Below are positions 1-8,297 of a stretch of 64,000 nt of DNA, in pieces; position 1 is the first letter of the stretch; each line of letters opens with the position of its first letter. The notes under the pieces are model-generated. The model was given only the letters and a program-made list of their open reading frames with translations. It searched no databases and had not been told where the DNA came from. The stretch is from Psychromonas sp. psych-6C06 (lineage in GTDB: Bacteria; Pseudomonadota; Gammaproteobacteria; Enterobacterales; Psychromonadaceae): the NCBI RefSeq assembly GCF_002835465.1, contig NZ_PIZM01000004.1, positions 62,001-126,000 of the forward strand. The letters are read 5' to 3'. The translations under genes and the position numbers were made by a program.

Positions 1-464
1 GTACTTTGCCCACGTTCTTGCAATAATTGCGCTAATGCAACGGCTAGTTGATTATCAGGCTTTCTATGTATACGGTTTTCAACGAGTTTCATTTTCTCTT
101 TGATCAGCTCATTGATAGCGAGTGCATTACCATCGCGGTGCATCAGCCCTATCCACTTAAAATTTGGATTACGATGATACATGTCCATGGCTAATGGACT
201 CATTACGTAGGCCATATCAGCTTTACCTGACTGGAAATAAGCACGCAAGAAATCCCAATTTTTCATTTGTAGAATTTGAAAATTTGCATGAATCATTTTG
301 TTTTTATAACGGTCATAGGCCACTAAAGCAGCATAATGATCAGCAAGAGGCACATAAAGCGCTCTGATTGTCTGTTTTTTAGATGGAGCTGAATAAGCTA
401 AACTGGAAAAGGCAATAATCAGTATAAATATTAATTTTATTGCCTTGCTAAAGAAGTTGTACAA
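1..464 (-). CDS. ABC-type solute-binding protein (NMT1/NrtA-like), 3' end outside window
   Basis: About 154 residues of the N-terminus are visible; the C-terminus is cut by the window edge. A hydrophobic signal peptide (FILIIAFSSLAYSA) is followed by a periplasmic-binding-protein start: a TIRALYVPLADHYAALVAY strand-helix unit and a later GKADMAYVMSPLAM segment, typical of NMT1/NrtA/PhnD-like substrate-binding proteins. The probable start is the TTG at 462-464, because an in-frame TAA lies a short distance upstream and there is no ATG before the signal peptide; another TTG lies 24 nt further upstream. No permease or ATPase gene is visible, so the substrate is unknown. It could equally be the sensor-like solute-binding protein of a signalling system. 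Confidence 0.6.
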   Translation of the reverse strand, partial: MYNFFSKAIKLIFILIIAFSSLAYSAPSKKQTIRALYVPLADHYAALVAYDRYKNKMIHANFQILQMKNWDFLRAYFQSGKADMAYVMSPLAMDMYHRNPNFKWIGLMHRDGNALAINELIKEKMKLVENRIHRKPDNQLAVALAQLLQERGQS

Positions 465-557
465 TATGAAATACCCTAAGCTTATCAAGATGTAATAAGC
501 TTAGACTATTATTGGATTTACATTATTTTACGCGTTACATTTAAATTGATAATTGTG

Positions 558-998
558 TTATGCATCTAATAAGCGATACACCGATAAACCGATTAATGAT
601 TGCATCTTCTCTTCACCAACTTTCTCAGAAAAATTTTCAAAACCTTGTTTTGCTAATGCTTTTCCCGGTGAATCATTAGAAATTGCTCCAATAAAGAATT
701 TAAGACAATTTCTAAAATGCAGGTTATCTAGCGCACGAACCCAGCTATCGGTTAATGAATGTTCATTAGAAAAGTCGAGCTGCTTGGTAAAAAACTCAGA
801 AACCTGACCTTGGAAGGCCCCCATCATTGCATCTTTATTCGGGACAATACGCTGTACGCCACCGCGCGAGAGGCCAGTATGTTTTGCAATTGAGCCGTAG
901 CTTATTGCCTCCCAACCTTTCTCCATAAAGATATCAACAATTGCTTGTTGTATGCGTTGTTCTGTTAACAATGCTTGTTTTTGTGTACTTTTAGCCAT
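558..998 (-). CDS. TetR-family transcriptional regulator
   Basis: A 146-residue protein with an N-terminal TetR helix-turn-helix: the helix EQRIQQAIVDIFMEKGWEA, then SIAKHTGLSRGGVQRIVPNK, where the recognition helix SRGGVQRIV replaces the usual S-x-G-x-x-Y-x-Y. The C-terminal ligand domain is short, as TetR proteins are usually 180-220 residues. The start at 998 (MAKST) is preceded by GGAAGTG at good spacing; an in-frame ATG at 1013 is possible but has a poorer site. It stands alone between a solute-binding protein gene and the deoR gene, so the effector and targets are unknown. Confidence 0.75.
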   Translation of the reverse strand: MAKSTQKQALLTEQRIQQAIVDIFMEKGWEAISYGSIAKHTGLSRGGVQRIVPNKDAMMGAFQGQVSEFFTKQLDFSNEHSLTDSWVRALDNLHFRNCLKFFIGAISNDSPGKALAKQGFENFSEKVGEEKMQSLIGLSVYRLLDA

Positions 999-1031
999 TT
1001 TTATCACTTCCATTTGATAATTACTGTTGAG

Positions 1032-1793
1032 TTAATCTGCGCAAATCTCTATTTGCACCCCTTGATCCTTCAATAGTTGCAATATTTTATTCTCTGAAGT
1101 CGAATCTGTCACGAGTAAATTCAGCTTATTACTGTCGCAAACCTGATAAGTGCCCATTTTTCCCAATTTTAATGAAGACCCTAAAACAATCACCTGTTCT
1201 GATTGATCAATAATGGTTGCTAATGTTTCAGCTTCATCTAACTGATTAATACTTAAGCCTTTATTAGGGTGCAGAGCATATACACCTAGAAAACAACTGT
1301 CAAAATGAATCTTGCGAAGCATGGCATTTGTAGTTGCTCCAAGCGCCATTACCGCCGACTTTAAAATTTTACCACCAAGGAGTATCAACTCGATATTATC
1401 ATGATACATTAATTTACTTGCGACTAATGGACTTGGTGTCACTACTGTAAAGTTAAAGTGGGTGGGTAGGTTCATCGCAAATTGTAAACAAGTTGTTCCT
1501 GAATCAATTAAAATAGTTTGGTCAGGTTTGATAAATTGAATGGCGGCTAACGCAATGCGCTTTTTCAGAGGGTCAATTTCATCTTGTCGCTCCCGGTAAG
1601 CTTCCGACTCTTGTTGCAAAGGTAATGCACCGCCATGAACACGCCTTAATAATTTATCTTCATCTAACTGCTTTAAATCTCTGCGGACAGTATCTTCAGA
1701 GACCCCAAGATCTTGGCTTAACTCTGTTGCATAGACTCTTCCTTGCTGACAAAGTAAATCTAAGATCATGTTATGTCGTTCTTGCTGTAGCAT
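1032..1793 (-). CDS. DeoR-family transcriptional regulator
   Basis: A 253-residue DeoR/GlpR-type repressor. An N-terminal winged helix (ERHNMILDLLCQQGRVYATE, then LGVSEDTVRRDLKQL and RRVHGGA) is followed by a DeoRC sensor domain with the sugar-phosphate-binding signature LIDSGTTCLQFA and a LGGKILKS segment. Family members respond to phosphorylated sugars or nucleosides; the ligand here cannot be told. The ATG shares one base with the sbcC stop codon (TGATG), and its ribosome site AAAGGTGAG lies inside the sbcC 3' end, so it is translationally coupled to sbcC. A GTG one codon upstream is an alternative start. This regulator is an unusual third gene for an sbcDC operon. Confidence 0.85.
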   Translation of the reverse strand: MLQQERHNMILDLLCQQGRVYATELSQDLGVSEDTVRRDLKQLDEDKLLRRVHGGALPLQQESEAYRERQDEIDPLKKRIALAAIQFIKPDQTILIDSGTTCLQFAMNLPTHFNFTVVTPSPLVASKLMYHDNIELILLGGKILKSAVMALGATTNAMLRKIHFDSCFLGVYALHPNKGLSINQLDEAETLATIIDQSEQVIVLGSSLKLGKMGTYQVCDSNKLNLLVTDSTSENKILQLLKDQGVQIEICAD

Positions 1794-4700
1794 CACTCAC
1801 CTTTTCTATATTGCTTATCTAACACACTATACCCTGCGCCACTGTTTTTGTGGACATGGATTTGATGATTAATTCGCTCTTTTAATGCATCAACATGAGA
1901 GATAATACCAATTAATTTACCCGTTGAGTTCAAACGCTCCAAAGCATCAAGTGCCATCGACAATGTACTCTCATCTAAAGTACCAAAGCCTTCATCTAAA
2001 AACAGTGACTCGATTTGTGTTTTATGACTGACTAAATTAGACAGGGCCAGTGCTAGCCCTAAGCTCACTAGAAAACTTTCACCGCCAGAGAGTGTTTTTA
2101 CATCTCGTACACTATTCGCTTGCCAACAATCAATAACTTGTAACGCGAGCTCTTCATCGACATTACGTTGAAGCTGGTAACGTTGATCTAAGTGTGCCAT
2201 CTCTCGATTTGCTAAATAAATTAAATTATCCAGTGTTAATCCCTGAGCAAACTTTCTAAACTTACTACCATCAGCTTGTCCAATAAGTTTATTTAACAAC
2301 TCCCAATTATGTGCGGTGTCTTTAAAATCAGTTTGTTGTTGCTGAAGTTGTTGCTGCTTTTTTTTATTACTTTGGTCAATTTGTAGTGTCATCTTTTTAT
2401 TCATTAAAGACTCATTTAAGCTCAATAACTGGCCTTTAAATTCTGTTAATCGACCATTGAGTTGTGTTTCATCTAAATTAGTCGGGCAACTAGCTTGATG
2501 GTCATCATATTGCTTTTGAATACTTTCAAACTGTGTTTTTTGTGTTAATAGTGCATCATTTAATACCGTAAGGTTTGTTTGCAGTGATGCGATTTGTTGA
2601 TGGTCTAAACAGTTTTCTTGAAATTCATTTATCGATTTATAATCATTATTAGAAAGCTGTTCATTAAACTGTTTTTCGACTTCTTGTTGCGTATCGCTAA
2701 TCTTTCTTTTTGCCGAGGTTAACGCGATGCACACACCTTGTACACTTTCTATTTCTAACTTGAGCCGATTCAGCTCTGCATGGGCTTTTTCAAGTTCAGC
2801 TTGCGTTATTTGCAGTTGTTGATCATAGCCTTGCTGTAACTGCTGTCGACTTTGTTCAGTAAACTGCTGAATACGCATTGCTTGCAAACTATTTTTACGT
2901 GCGGTTATTTGTTGTAACTGCAGTTCTTTCTCTGCAAACTGTCTTTCATTTTGCTCTTGCTGTTGTGATTGCAATGCATATTGCTGTGTGAGTTGTTGTA
3001 AGGTTTGTGTTGATTGAGCCAATTGTTCTGTTATCTCATTAAATTTCATGATCTGCATTTTTTGACTTTGCAACCACTCCTCAGGACAGGCTAATATTAA
3101 TGGCAACTGCACATTCTGAGGCAAACAAGTAGCAATTTTCTCAACTAACTGTTTTTGTTCTGTTTGCAATGCGTTTGATTGTACCGATAACTCAGACTGA
3201 GTTGATTGGTATATTTTAAGATCATTAAGCACATTATTGAGTTGTTCTTTTAGCTCTATGATTTGTGAATTTGATTGCTCTTTTTGTTGTAATAGAGGTA
3301 AAGCAGAGCGTTCTAACTGTTGATACTCTTTTAAAGCATTTTCGAGTTCATTAATTTCATCTGCTAACGCATTACTTTTTTCATTTAACAACTCCGCGCT
3401 ACTTGGTAGATAACTGAGCTGTAATGATTGTGCATAGCTATTTGTTAGCCAGTTACTACTAAGGGAAGCAATCTCATTTTTCTGTTCGAGCTGTCGCTTA
3501 TGTAGCTCTGCTATTTGTTGAACTAACCCTTTTAATTGCCCTTTCAGTTGATCATATTCGGCACGTTTTTTATTTAACTCTTTACTTTTTTTCTGTAAAC
3601 GAATCTCTGTACTATCAATATCCAAGTTAACATGATTTTGTACTGCGGGATGCTCTAAAGCGCCACATAGCGGGCAAGGATGATTCTCTTCAAGCTGTAA
3701 CTGTAAATCCTGAATACTTCGAAGCAGAGTATCTTGCTTAATTAAAGTTTGAAGATCTTGCTCTTCAATGGCTAACCGTTTCCCCTGCCTCTCTAAATCA
3801 GAAAGTTTTTGCTTTTGTTCCTCTGCTAAGCTTTCTTTACCGCTAATATCTAATACTATTTTGCTGTTGTCTTGCATTAACCTATCTAATGACTGAGTCA
3901 TCTGTTGCAGTTGAATTAAGGCATTATTTTTTTGATGTAGCTGGCTCAGGCGCTCACTACCATTATCTCCAATTTTCTCTATTAGTGATTTTTTTTGAAC
4001 ATCTATCTGCGCTATCGCCTCGGTATTCGATTTTAACCGTGTTTCATCGTCATTCAGACGCTTTTTGACCTGATTCAGTAACGCATTAGTTTGAGTTATC
4101 TTATCGGTACTTTGATCTGATTTCTCAGCTAGAGCCTGTAGCTTTTGTGATTCATTTTCATAGCGGGATAAGAATTGTTCAAGTAACGTTAAGTTATCGT
4201 TATCAATGATAACTGTTTGTTGCTGTTTCAGTTTCTCTGACAACGATACATTTTTATTTTGCTCAGAGTTTAATTGCTGTGAGAGTGCATCTAAACAACG
4301 TTTACTCTTTTGTGTGTCTTGACGTTGGACCTCTAACAACGGTAATGACTCGTTCAGTTGCTCTGTAACATCGCTGATTTGGCTATCCATCGGAATAAGC
4401 TCATCATTTAAGCGTTGTGTTTGTGCTTGGTGATGAAGAACTGCTTTTTGATGCTTTGCTGATAAATAAGTGGCGAACTGTTCGGCAGTATTTAACCGAT
4501 CTTGTAGCTGTGTGAGTTTTTGTTGTTGTTCGTTAAAATCATTTACATTATTTTCAACAAGTTTCTTTTGTTCATTAAGAGCAACAAAATAGGGAACAAT
4601 AGGCTGTGCTTTAAGTGCACCAACAATCTTCTCTTTTTGTGGGGCAAAGTCATCAAATGCTTGTTGGGCTTGCTGTAAAGTTTCTGAGGCTACTTTTAAT

Positions 4701-5470
4701 TGCCCTGTTAAGCGTACAGCTAGCGCTTGCCACTGTAACGCTACCTCAACACTTTTAATCTGCTTCGTTTTGTTGTCATAATCCTGTTGTAAGTTGTCTA
4801 TTTCAGTTAGCAATGAAGCTAAATCTTCATCATCTAATCGTGTCAACAGTGCTGATTGGTTAGTTAACTGGATCAACTCAGATTGTATTTCTTTATTGCG
4901 TTCAAATATATACTGAGAAATTTGTGCATAAATCTCTGTTCCGGTTAACTCCTCTAACAACTCAGCACGATCTTTAGGACTGGCATTTAAAAAAGCAGCA
5001 AAGCCACCTTGCGCAAGTAACATTGATTTTGTGAAGCGAGAAAAATCAAGTCCGGTTAATTCAATAACCCGCTTTAAAACTTCACTGCTTTTGGTTGCCA
5101 AAATATCGCCAGAAAACGTAGCTAACTCACAAATAGGGGCTTGTAATTTTCCCTCCGCTTGCTTGCGGGCACGTTTCTGCTCCCACGAAACACGATAACG
5201 CTTATCTTTCACGCTAAAGTCAACTTCTGCACGACAACTTCCTGTTCCACGAGTCATCAGTTCATTTTTGCTTTGAGTCAACTTATCAAGGCGAGGAGTC
5301 TGCTGATAAAGCGCTAAACAAATTGCGTCTAACAGAGTACTCTTTCCCGCACCTGTGTGCCCAGTGATCACAAATAGGCCATTATCCACAAAATCTTGCG
5401 ATTGAAAGTCAATCTTCCAACTGCCCTTTAAAGAATTAAGGTTTTCGAACTCTAAGGAGAGAATCTTCAT
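1793..5470 (-). CDS. sbcC: Nuclease SbcCD subunit C (SMC/Rad50-like ATPase)
   Basis: A 1225-residue SMC-like ATPase that partners SbcD to cleave DNA hairpins and protein-blocked ends arising at palindromes and stalled forks. Walker A is GHTGAGKST near residue 37. Two very long Gln-rich coiled-coil arms flank a Rad50-type zinc hook CPLC near residue 598. The C-terminus carries the ABC signature TLSGGESFLVSLGLALALS and Walker B IESLFLDEGFGTLDE. The length is slightly above the E. coli protein (about 1050). The start codon overlaps the sbcD stop by 4 nt (ATGA), the usual coupled sbcD-sbcC order, and the stop is coupled to the downstream deoR gene. Confidence 0.97.
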   Translation of the reverse strand: MKILSLEFENLNSLKGSWKIDFQSQDFVDNGLFVITGHTGAGKSTLLDAICLALYQQTPRLDKLTQSKNELMTRGTGSCRAEVDFSVKDKRYRVSWEQKRARKQAEGKLQAPICELATFSGDILATKSSEVLKRVIELTGLDFSRFTKSMLLAQGGFAAFLNASPKDRAELLEELTGTEIYAQISQYIFERNKEIQSELIQLTNQSALLTRLDDEDLASLLTEIDNLQQDYDNKTKQIKSVEVALQWQALAVRLTGQLKVASETLQQAQQAFDDFAPQKEKIVGALKAQPIVPYFVALNEQKKLVENNVNDFNEQQQKLTQLQDRLNTAEQFATYLSAKHQKAVLHHQAQTQRLNDELIPMDSQISDVTEQLNESLPLLEVQRQDTQKSKRCLDALSQQLNSEQNKNVSLSEKLKQQQTVIIDNDNLTLLEQFLSRYENESQKLQALAEKSDQSTDKITQTNALLNQVKKRLNDDETRLKSNTEAIAQIDVQKKSLIEKIGDNGSERLSQLHQKNNALIQLQQMTQSLDRLMQDNSKIVLDISGKESLAEEQKQKLSDLERQGKRLAIEEQDLQTLIKQDTLLRSIQDLQLQLEENHPCPLCGALEHPAVQNHVNLDIDSTEIRLQKKSKELNKKRAEYDQLKGQLKGLVQQIAELHKRQLEQKNEIASLSSNWLTNSYAQSLQLSYLPSSAELLNEKSNALADEINELENALKEYQQLERSALPLLQQKEQSNSQIIELKEQLNNVLNDLKIYQSTQSELSVQSNALQTEQKQLVEKIATCLPQNVQLPLILACPEEWLQSQKMQIMKFNEITEQLAQSTQTLQQLTQQYALQSQQQEQNERQFAEKELQLQQITARKNSLQAMRIQQFTEQSRQQLQQGYDQQLQITQAELEKAHAELNRLKLEIESVQGVCIALTSAKRKISDTQQEVEKQFNEQLSNNDYKSINEFQENCLDHQQIASLQTNLTVLNDALLTQKTQFESIQKQYDDHQASCPTNLDETQLNGRLTEFKGQLLSLNESLMNKKMTLQIDQSNKKKQQQLQQQQTDFKDTAHNWELLNKLIGQADGSKFRKFAQGLTLDNLIYLANREMAHLDQRYQLQRNVDEELALQVIDCWQANSVRDVKTLSGGESFLVSLGLALALSNLVSHKTQIESLFLDEGFGTLDESTLSMALDALERLNSTGKLIGIISHVDALKERINHQIHVHKNSGAGYSVLDKQYRKGE

Positions 5471-6672
5471 TGCTTTTCCTTCAATTCCGCATAACTTTGC
5501 GCAAACAATGTTTTTAACTGTGTTTGTTGTGTTTCACTTAAACTGTCTTCGCAATCGAGTCGATGTTGGAACAGCTCAATGGGAGTTAGTGCCTCTAACG
5601 TTTCTACCTGTTTGTCTTGCCACTGGCTATTTTCTTCTATTTTAGGGCTACTTATTTTAAGAATCTCTACCCTGGAGCCAGCGACTAACTCATTAAGCTG
5701 TATCTGTACGTCACTCCGGTAAAAAGCTTCTTTGATTTTAACTTCAACCCATGTAGATATTTCCTCTTCCATTAACTCACTTAGCTGTGCCATTACGCTT
5801 TTCAGACCACCACTTATCACCTGTAATTTTTGAAAAATAGGAATGGTGACCTCTGAAGTGGCAAGTGCGGAATTATCAGAAAACGAAGCGATAATCACCT
5901 TCTTATCATGTTTTGACTCATCGAAACTTAATGGAATAGGTGAGCCACTGTAACGAATATGCTCACTTTTTTGTACTTTTTGAGCACGGTGAAGGTGCCC
6001 AAGTGCAACATAATCAAAGGAAGGAAATAAAGAAGCCGGAAACGCAGTGAGTGTACCGATATAAATTTCACGCACCGAGTCAGATACCGAACAACCGACA
6101 GCAGTTAAATGACCAGTTGCGATTATCGGAGTGTGCGCATCGATGCGCTGTGAAGAGGCTAGTTCATATATAGCTTGATAGGTTTTTGCTATTCCCTGTT
6201 GTAAATTTAACTGCTTTTGATCAGCACTGCTTCCCGACTCACTCACCATAACATCGGTCGCTCTTAAAAACGGCAATGCACAGATAAGCACTTCTTTGTT
6301 GTGTTGATCATGTACCTTAATAATATGATCTGTTAAATCTTCGCTTAAACCTGCCAATACCGATACATTTAAGGCACTCAACAAATTCTTACTTTCATTT
6401 AACACCGCCACACTATCATGATTACCTGATACGATGATCAATTGTGCACAGCTAGTATTTTGTAGTTTAACGATGAAATCACTGTAAAGTTTACGCGCAT
6501 AAGATGGTGGTGAAGCACTATCAAAAATATCCCCCGCAACGACCACTACATCAATGGACTGGTCACTAACCTCTTCAATTAACCAATTCAGAAAGGCACG
6601 GTGTTCAGCTTCGCGCGTTTTCATCATAAAATGTTGGCCTAAGTGCCAATCTGAAGTGTGTAATATTTTCAT
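5467..6672 (-). CDS. sbcD: Nuclease SbcCD subunit D (Mre11-like phosphoesterase)
   Basis: A 401-residue Mre11-family calcineurin-like phosphoesterase, the nuclease subunit of SbcCD. The metal-binding motifs appear in order: TSDWHLG (residues 6-12), VVAGDIFD, VSGNHDS, ATGHL and ALGHLHRAQ. The C-terminal part is the SbcD capping domain that contacts SbcC. It is the first gene of sbcD-sbcC-deoR and its stop overlaps the sbcC start. The upstream spacer to the tRNA promoter is AT-rich and holds a perfect palindrome at 6792-6808. Confidence 0.96.
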   Translation of the reverse strand: MKILHTSDWHLGQHFMMKTREAEHRAFLNWLIEEVSDQSIDVVVVAGDIFDSASPPSYARKLYSDFIVKLQNTSCAQLIIVSGNHDSVAVLNESKNLLSALNVSVLAGLSEDLTDHIIKVHDQHNKEVLICALPFLRATDVMVSESGSSADQKQLNLQQGIAKTYQAIYELASSQRIDAHTPIIATGHLTAVGCSVSDSVREIYIGTLTAFPASLFPSFDYVALGHLHRAQKVQKSEHIRYSGSPIPLSFDESKHDKKVIIASFSDNSALATSEVTIPIFQKLQVISGGLKSVMAQLSELMEEEISTWVEVKIKEAFYRSDVQIQLNELVAGSRVEILKISSPKIEENSQWQDKQVETLEALTPIELFQHRLDCEDSLSETQQTQLKTLFAQSYAELKEKQ

Positions 6673-6791
6673 TTATAGTCTCATCAATTAACTTAATCAG
6701 TAGTTTAACAAGATAAAAACAGGAAAACTGCATTAACTTTTAGCGTATTTTTGTTTAGTAAATTATCAATTTTAGTGCGAAATAAAATCAA

Positions 6792-6808
6792 CTTGTTTGA
6801 CAAACAAG
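6792..6808. repeat. 17-bp perfect palindrome between sbcD and the tRNA promoter
   Basis: CTTGTTTGACAAACAAG is an uninterrupted inverted repeat (8-bp arms, 1-bp centre) about 120 bp upstream of sbcD and about 40 bp upstream of the tRNA promoter. It has no U-tract, so an operator is more likely than a terminator. No regulator can be assigned. Confidence 0.45.
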
Positions 6809-6846
6809 CAATCAAGCTAAAATCCCTATTTTTTATTAAAAAACAG

Positions 6847-6875
6847 TTGACGATTGTGAGCGAACTCAGCATAAT
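6847..6875 (+). promoter_or_regulatory. Sigma70 promoter of the tRNA array with GC-rich discriminator
   Basis: TTGACG (6847-6852), a 17-bp spacer, and CATAAT (6870-6875), followed at once by GCGCCCC. This matches sigma70 consensus well, and the GC-rich discriminator is typical of stable-RNA promoters under stringent (ppGpp) control. The first tRNA begins about 50 nt downstream of the expected transcription start. Confidence 0.75.
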
Positions 6876-6933
6876 GCGCCCCATCGAGACAACGACTGGT
6901 TAAACAGAGACGAGTTAAGATAATAAAGCAGAT

Positions 6934-7010
6934 GGCTACATAGCTCAGTTGGTTAGAGCACATCACTCATAATGATGGGGTCCCTAGTTCAAATCTAGGT
7001 GTAGCCACCA
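6934..7010 (+). tRNA. tRNA-Met (CAT), elongator, copy 1
   Basis: A 77-nt gene with encoded CCA. The acceptor stem GGCTACA/TGTAGCC is fully paired, and the anticodon arm CATCA-CTCATAA-TGATG reads CAT. The paired first base pair and near identity to E. coli metT mark it as elongator Met rather than initiator or Ile2. It is the first gene of the array, in the metT-leuW-glnU-glnW order known from E. coli. Confidence 0.95.
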
Positions 7011-7020
7011 TTTGCTTTAT

Positions 7021-7105
7021 GCGGAAGTGGCGGAATTGGTAGACGCGCTAGATTTAGGTTCTAGTATCGTAAGGTGTGAGAGTTCAAGTCTCTCCTTCCG
7101 CACCA
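7021..7105 (+). tRNA. tRNA-Leu (TAG), copy 1
   Basis: An 85-nt class II tRNA with a long variable arm and encoded CCA. The acceptor stem is GCGGAAG/CTTCCGC and the anticodon arm CTAGA-TTTAGGT-TCTAG reads TAG. It lies 10 nt after the Met gene. Confidence 0.95.
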
Positions 7106-7158
7106 TTCTTGACTAAGTTAAGAATCCAATTTAGAGTAGTAGCTCTTAAACATACAAC

Positions 7159-7233
7159 TGGGATATCGCCAAGCGGTAAGGCACCGGGTTTTGATCTCGG
7201 CATTCAGAGGTTCAAATCCTCTTATCCCAGCCA
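7159..7233 (+). tRNA. tRNA-Gln (TTG), copy 1
   Basis: A 75-nt gene with encoded CCA. The acceptor stem is TGGGATA/TATCCCA and the anticodon loop TTTTGAT reads TTG. It is separated from the preceding Leu gene by a 53-nt spacer that is repeated exactly in the second block (7923-7975). Confidence 0.95.
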
Positions 7234-7321
7234 CATTCTTTAACTTGCATGGCAGGTTAAGAACAAGCGAAGAAAACGCTATATCATTACATCAGCAAAG
7301 AAAATGCTTAACAATTACAAC

Positions 7322-7396
7322 TGGGATATCGCCAAGCGGTAAGGCACCGGGTTTTGATCTCGGCATTCAGAGGTTCAAATCCTCTTATCCCAGCCA
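7322..7396 (+). tRNA. tRNA-Gln (TTG), copy 2
   Basis: Identical to the first Gln gene by eye. The 88-nt Gln-Gln spacer before it carries 28 nt that are missing from the second block. Confidence 0.95.
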
Positions 7397-7397
7397 C

Positions 7398-7482
7398 GCG
7401 GAAGTGGCGGAATTGGTAGACGCGCTAGATTTAGGTTCTAGTATCGTAAGGTGTGAGAGTTCAAGTCTCTCCTTCCGCACCA
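7398..7482 (+). tRNA. tRNA-Leu (TAG), copy 2
   Basis: Identical to Leu copy 1 by eye. It starts only 1 nt after the CCA of the Gln gene, so maturation of the two must be tightly linked. An intrinsic terminator follows. Confidence 0.95.
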
Positions 7483-7508
7483 TTACTCTTTGATTAGAGT
7501 AATAAATT

Positions 7509-7532
7509 AACCAGCAAATAGCTGGTTTTTTT
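7509..7532 (+). terminator. Intrinsic terminator ending tRNA block A
   Basis: Hairpin AACCAGC-AAATA-GCTGGTT followed by a run of T. The same stem with different loops recurs at 7710 and 8298. Confidence 0.85.
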
Positions 7533-7563
7533 ATATCTTACTTTTGATAATAAAAGTACTGTT

Positions 7564-7640
7564 GGCTACATAGCTCAGTTGGTTAGAGCACATCACTCAT
7601 AATGATGGGGTCCCTAGTTCAAATCTAGGTGTAGCCACCA
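7564..7640 (+). tRNA. tRNA-Met (CAT), elongator, copy 2
   Basis: Identical to Met copy 1 by eye, with encoded CCA. It sits alone between two intrinsic terminators; only about 31 nt separate it from the upstream terminator and no convincing promoter is visible there. Confidence 0.95.
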
Positions 7641-7657
7641 TTTTTGATATTGTTACA

Positions 7658-7671
7658 TGTTGCATGCAACA
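7658..7671. repeat. 14-bp palindrome in tRNA spacer
   Basis: TGTTGCATGCAACA is a perfect palindrome just after the solitary Met gene. It lacks a T run. It may be a processing stem or chance. Confidence 0.3.
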
Positions 7672-7709
7672 AATAACAAATTCAAAAATACCCCCTCACG
7701 GGAATAATT

Positions 7710-7733
7710 AACCAGCCCTCTGCTGGTTTTTTT
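7710..7733 (+). terminator. Intrinsic terminator after the solitary tRNA-Met
   Basis: Hairpin AACCAGC-CCTCT-GCTGGTT followed by a T run; same stem as the terminators at 7509 and 8298. The next tRNA begins only 18 nt later. Confidence 0.85.
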
Positions 7734-7751
7734 AATAGTAAAAAAGTAAAT

Positions 7752-7828
7752 GGCTACATAGCTCAGTTGGTTAGAGCACATCACTCATAATGATGGGGTC
7801 CCTAGTTCAAATCTAGGTGTAGCCACCA
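7752..7828 (+). tRNA. tRNA-Met (CAT), elongator, copy 3
   Basis: Identical to Met copies 1 and 2 by eye, with encoded CCA. It is the first gene of the duplicated block B. There is no room for a separate promoter after the preceding terminator. Confidence 0.95.
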
Positions 7829-7837
7829 TTTACTAAT

Positions 7838-7922
7838 GCGGAAGTGGCGGAATTGGTAGACGCGCTAGATTTAGGTTCTAGTATCGTAAGGTGTGAGAGT
7901 TCAAGTCTCTCCTTCCGCACCA
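7838..7922 (+). tRNA. tRNA-Leu (TAG), copy 3
   Basis: Identical to Leu copy 1, 9 nt after the Met gene (10 nt in block A). Confidence 0.95.
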
Positions 7923-7975
7923 TTCTTGACTAAGTTAAGAATCCAATTTAGAGTAGTAGCTCTTAAACATACAAC

Positions 7976-8050
7976 TGGGATATCGCCAAGCGGTAAGGCA
8001 CCGGGTTTTGATCTCGGCATTCAGAGGTTCAAATCCTCTTATCCCAGCCA
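7976..8050 (+). tRNA. tRNA-Gln (TTG), copy 3
   Basis: Identical to Gln copy 1; the 53-nt spacer before it matches block A base for base. Confidence 0.95.
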
Positions 8051-8110
8051 CATTCTTTAACTTGCATGGCAGGTTAAGAACAAGCGAAGAAAACGCTTAA
8101 CAATTACAAC

Positions 8111-8185
8111 TGGGATATCGCCAAGCGGTAAGGCACCGGGTTTTGATCTCGGCATTCAGAGGTTCAAATCCTCTTATCCCAGCCA
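8111..8185 (+). tRNA. tRNA-Gln (TTG), copy 4
   Basis: Identical to the other Gln genes. The Gln-Gln spacer here is 60 nt rather than 88 nt. Confidence 0.95.
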
Positions 8186-8186
8186 C

Positions 8187-8271
8187 GCGGAAGTGGCGGA
8201 ATTGGTAGACGCGCTAGATTTAGGTTCTAGTATCGTAAGGTGTGAGAGTTCAAGTCTCTCCTTCCGCACCA
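8187..8271 (+). tRNA. tRNA-Leu (TAG), copy 4
   Basis: Identical to Leu copy 1, starting 1 nt after the Gln CCA exactly as in block A. It is the last intact gene of the array. Confidence 0.95.
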
Positions 8272-8297
8272 TTATTCTTTCAAGAGAGTAAACAATC

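Noticed and set aside
7191-7493. A 100-codon open frame running through tRNA-Gln and tRNA-Leu genes
   Set aside because: It lies across intact tRNA genes and its repeated segments simply translate the tRNA copies; no ribosome site.
7533-7563. Promoter for tRNA-Met copy 2 using GATAAT at 7546-7551
   Set aside because: The -35 position would fall inside the terminator stem and does not resemble TTGACA.
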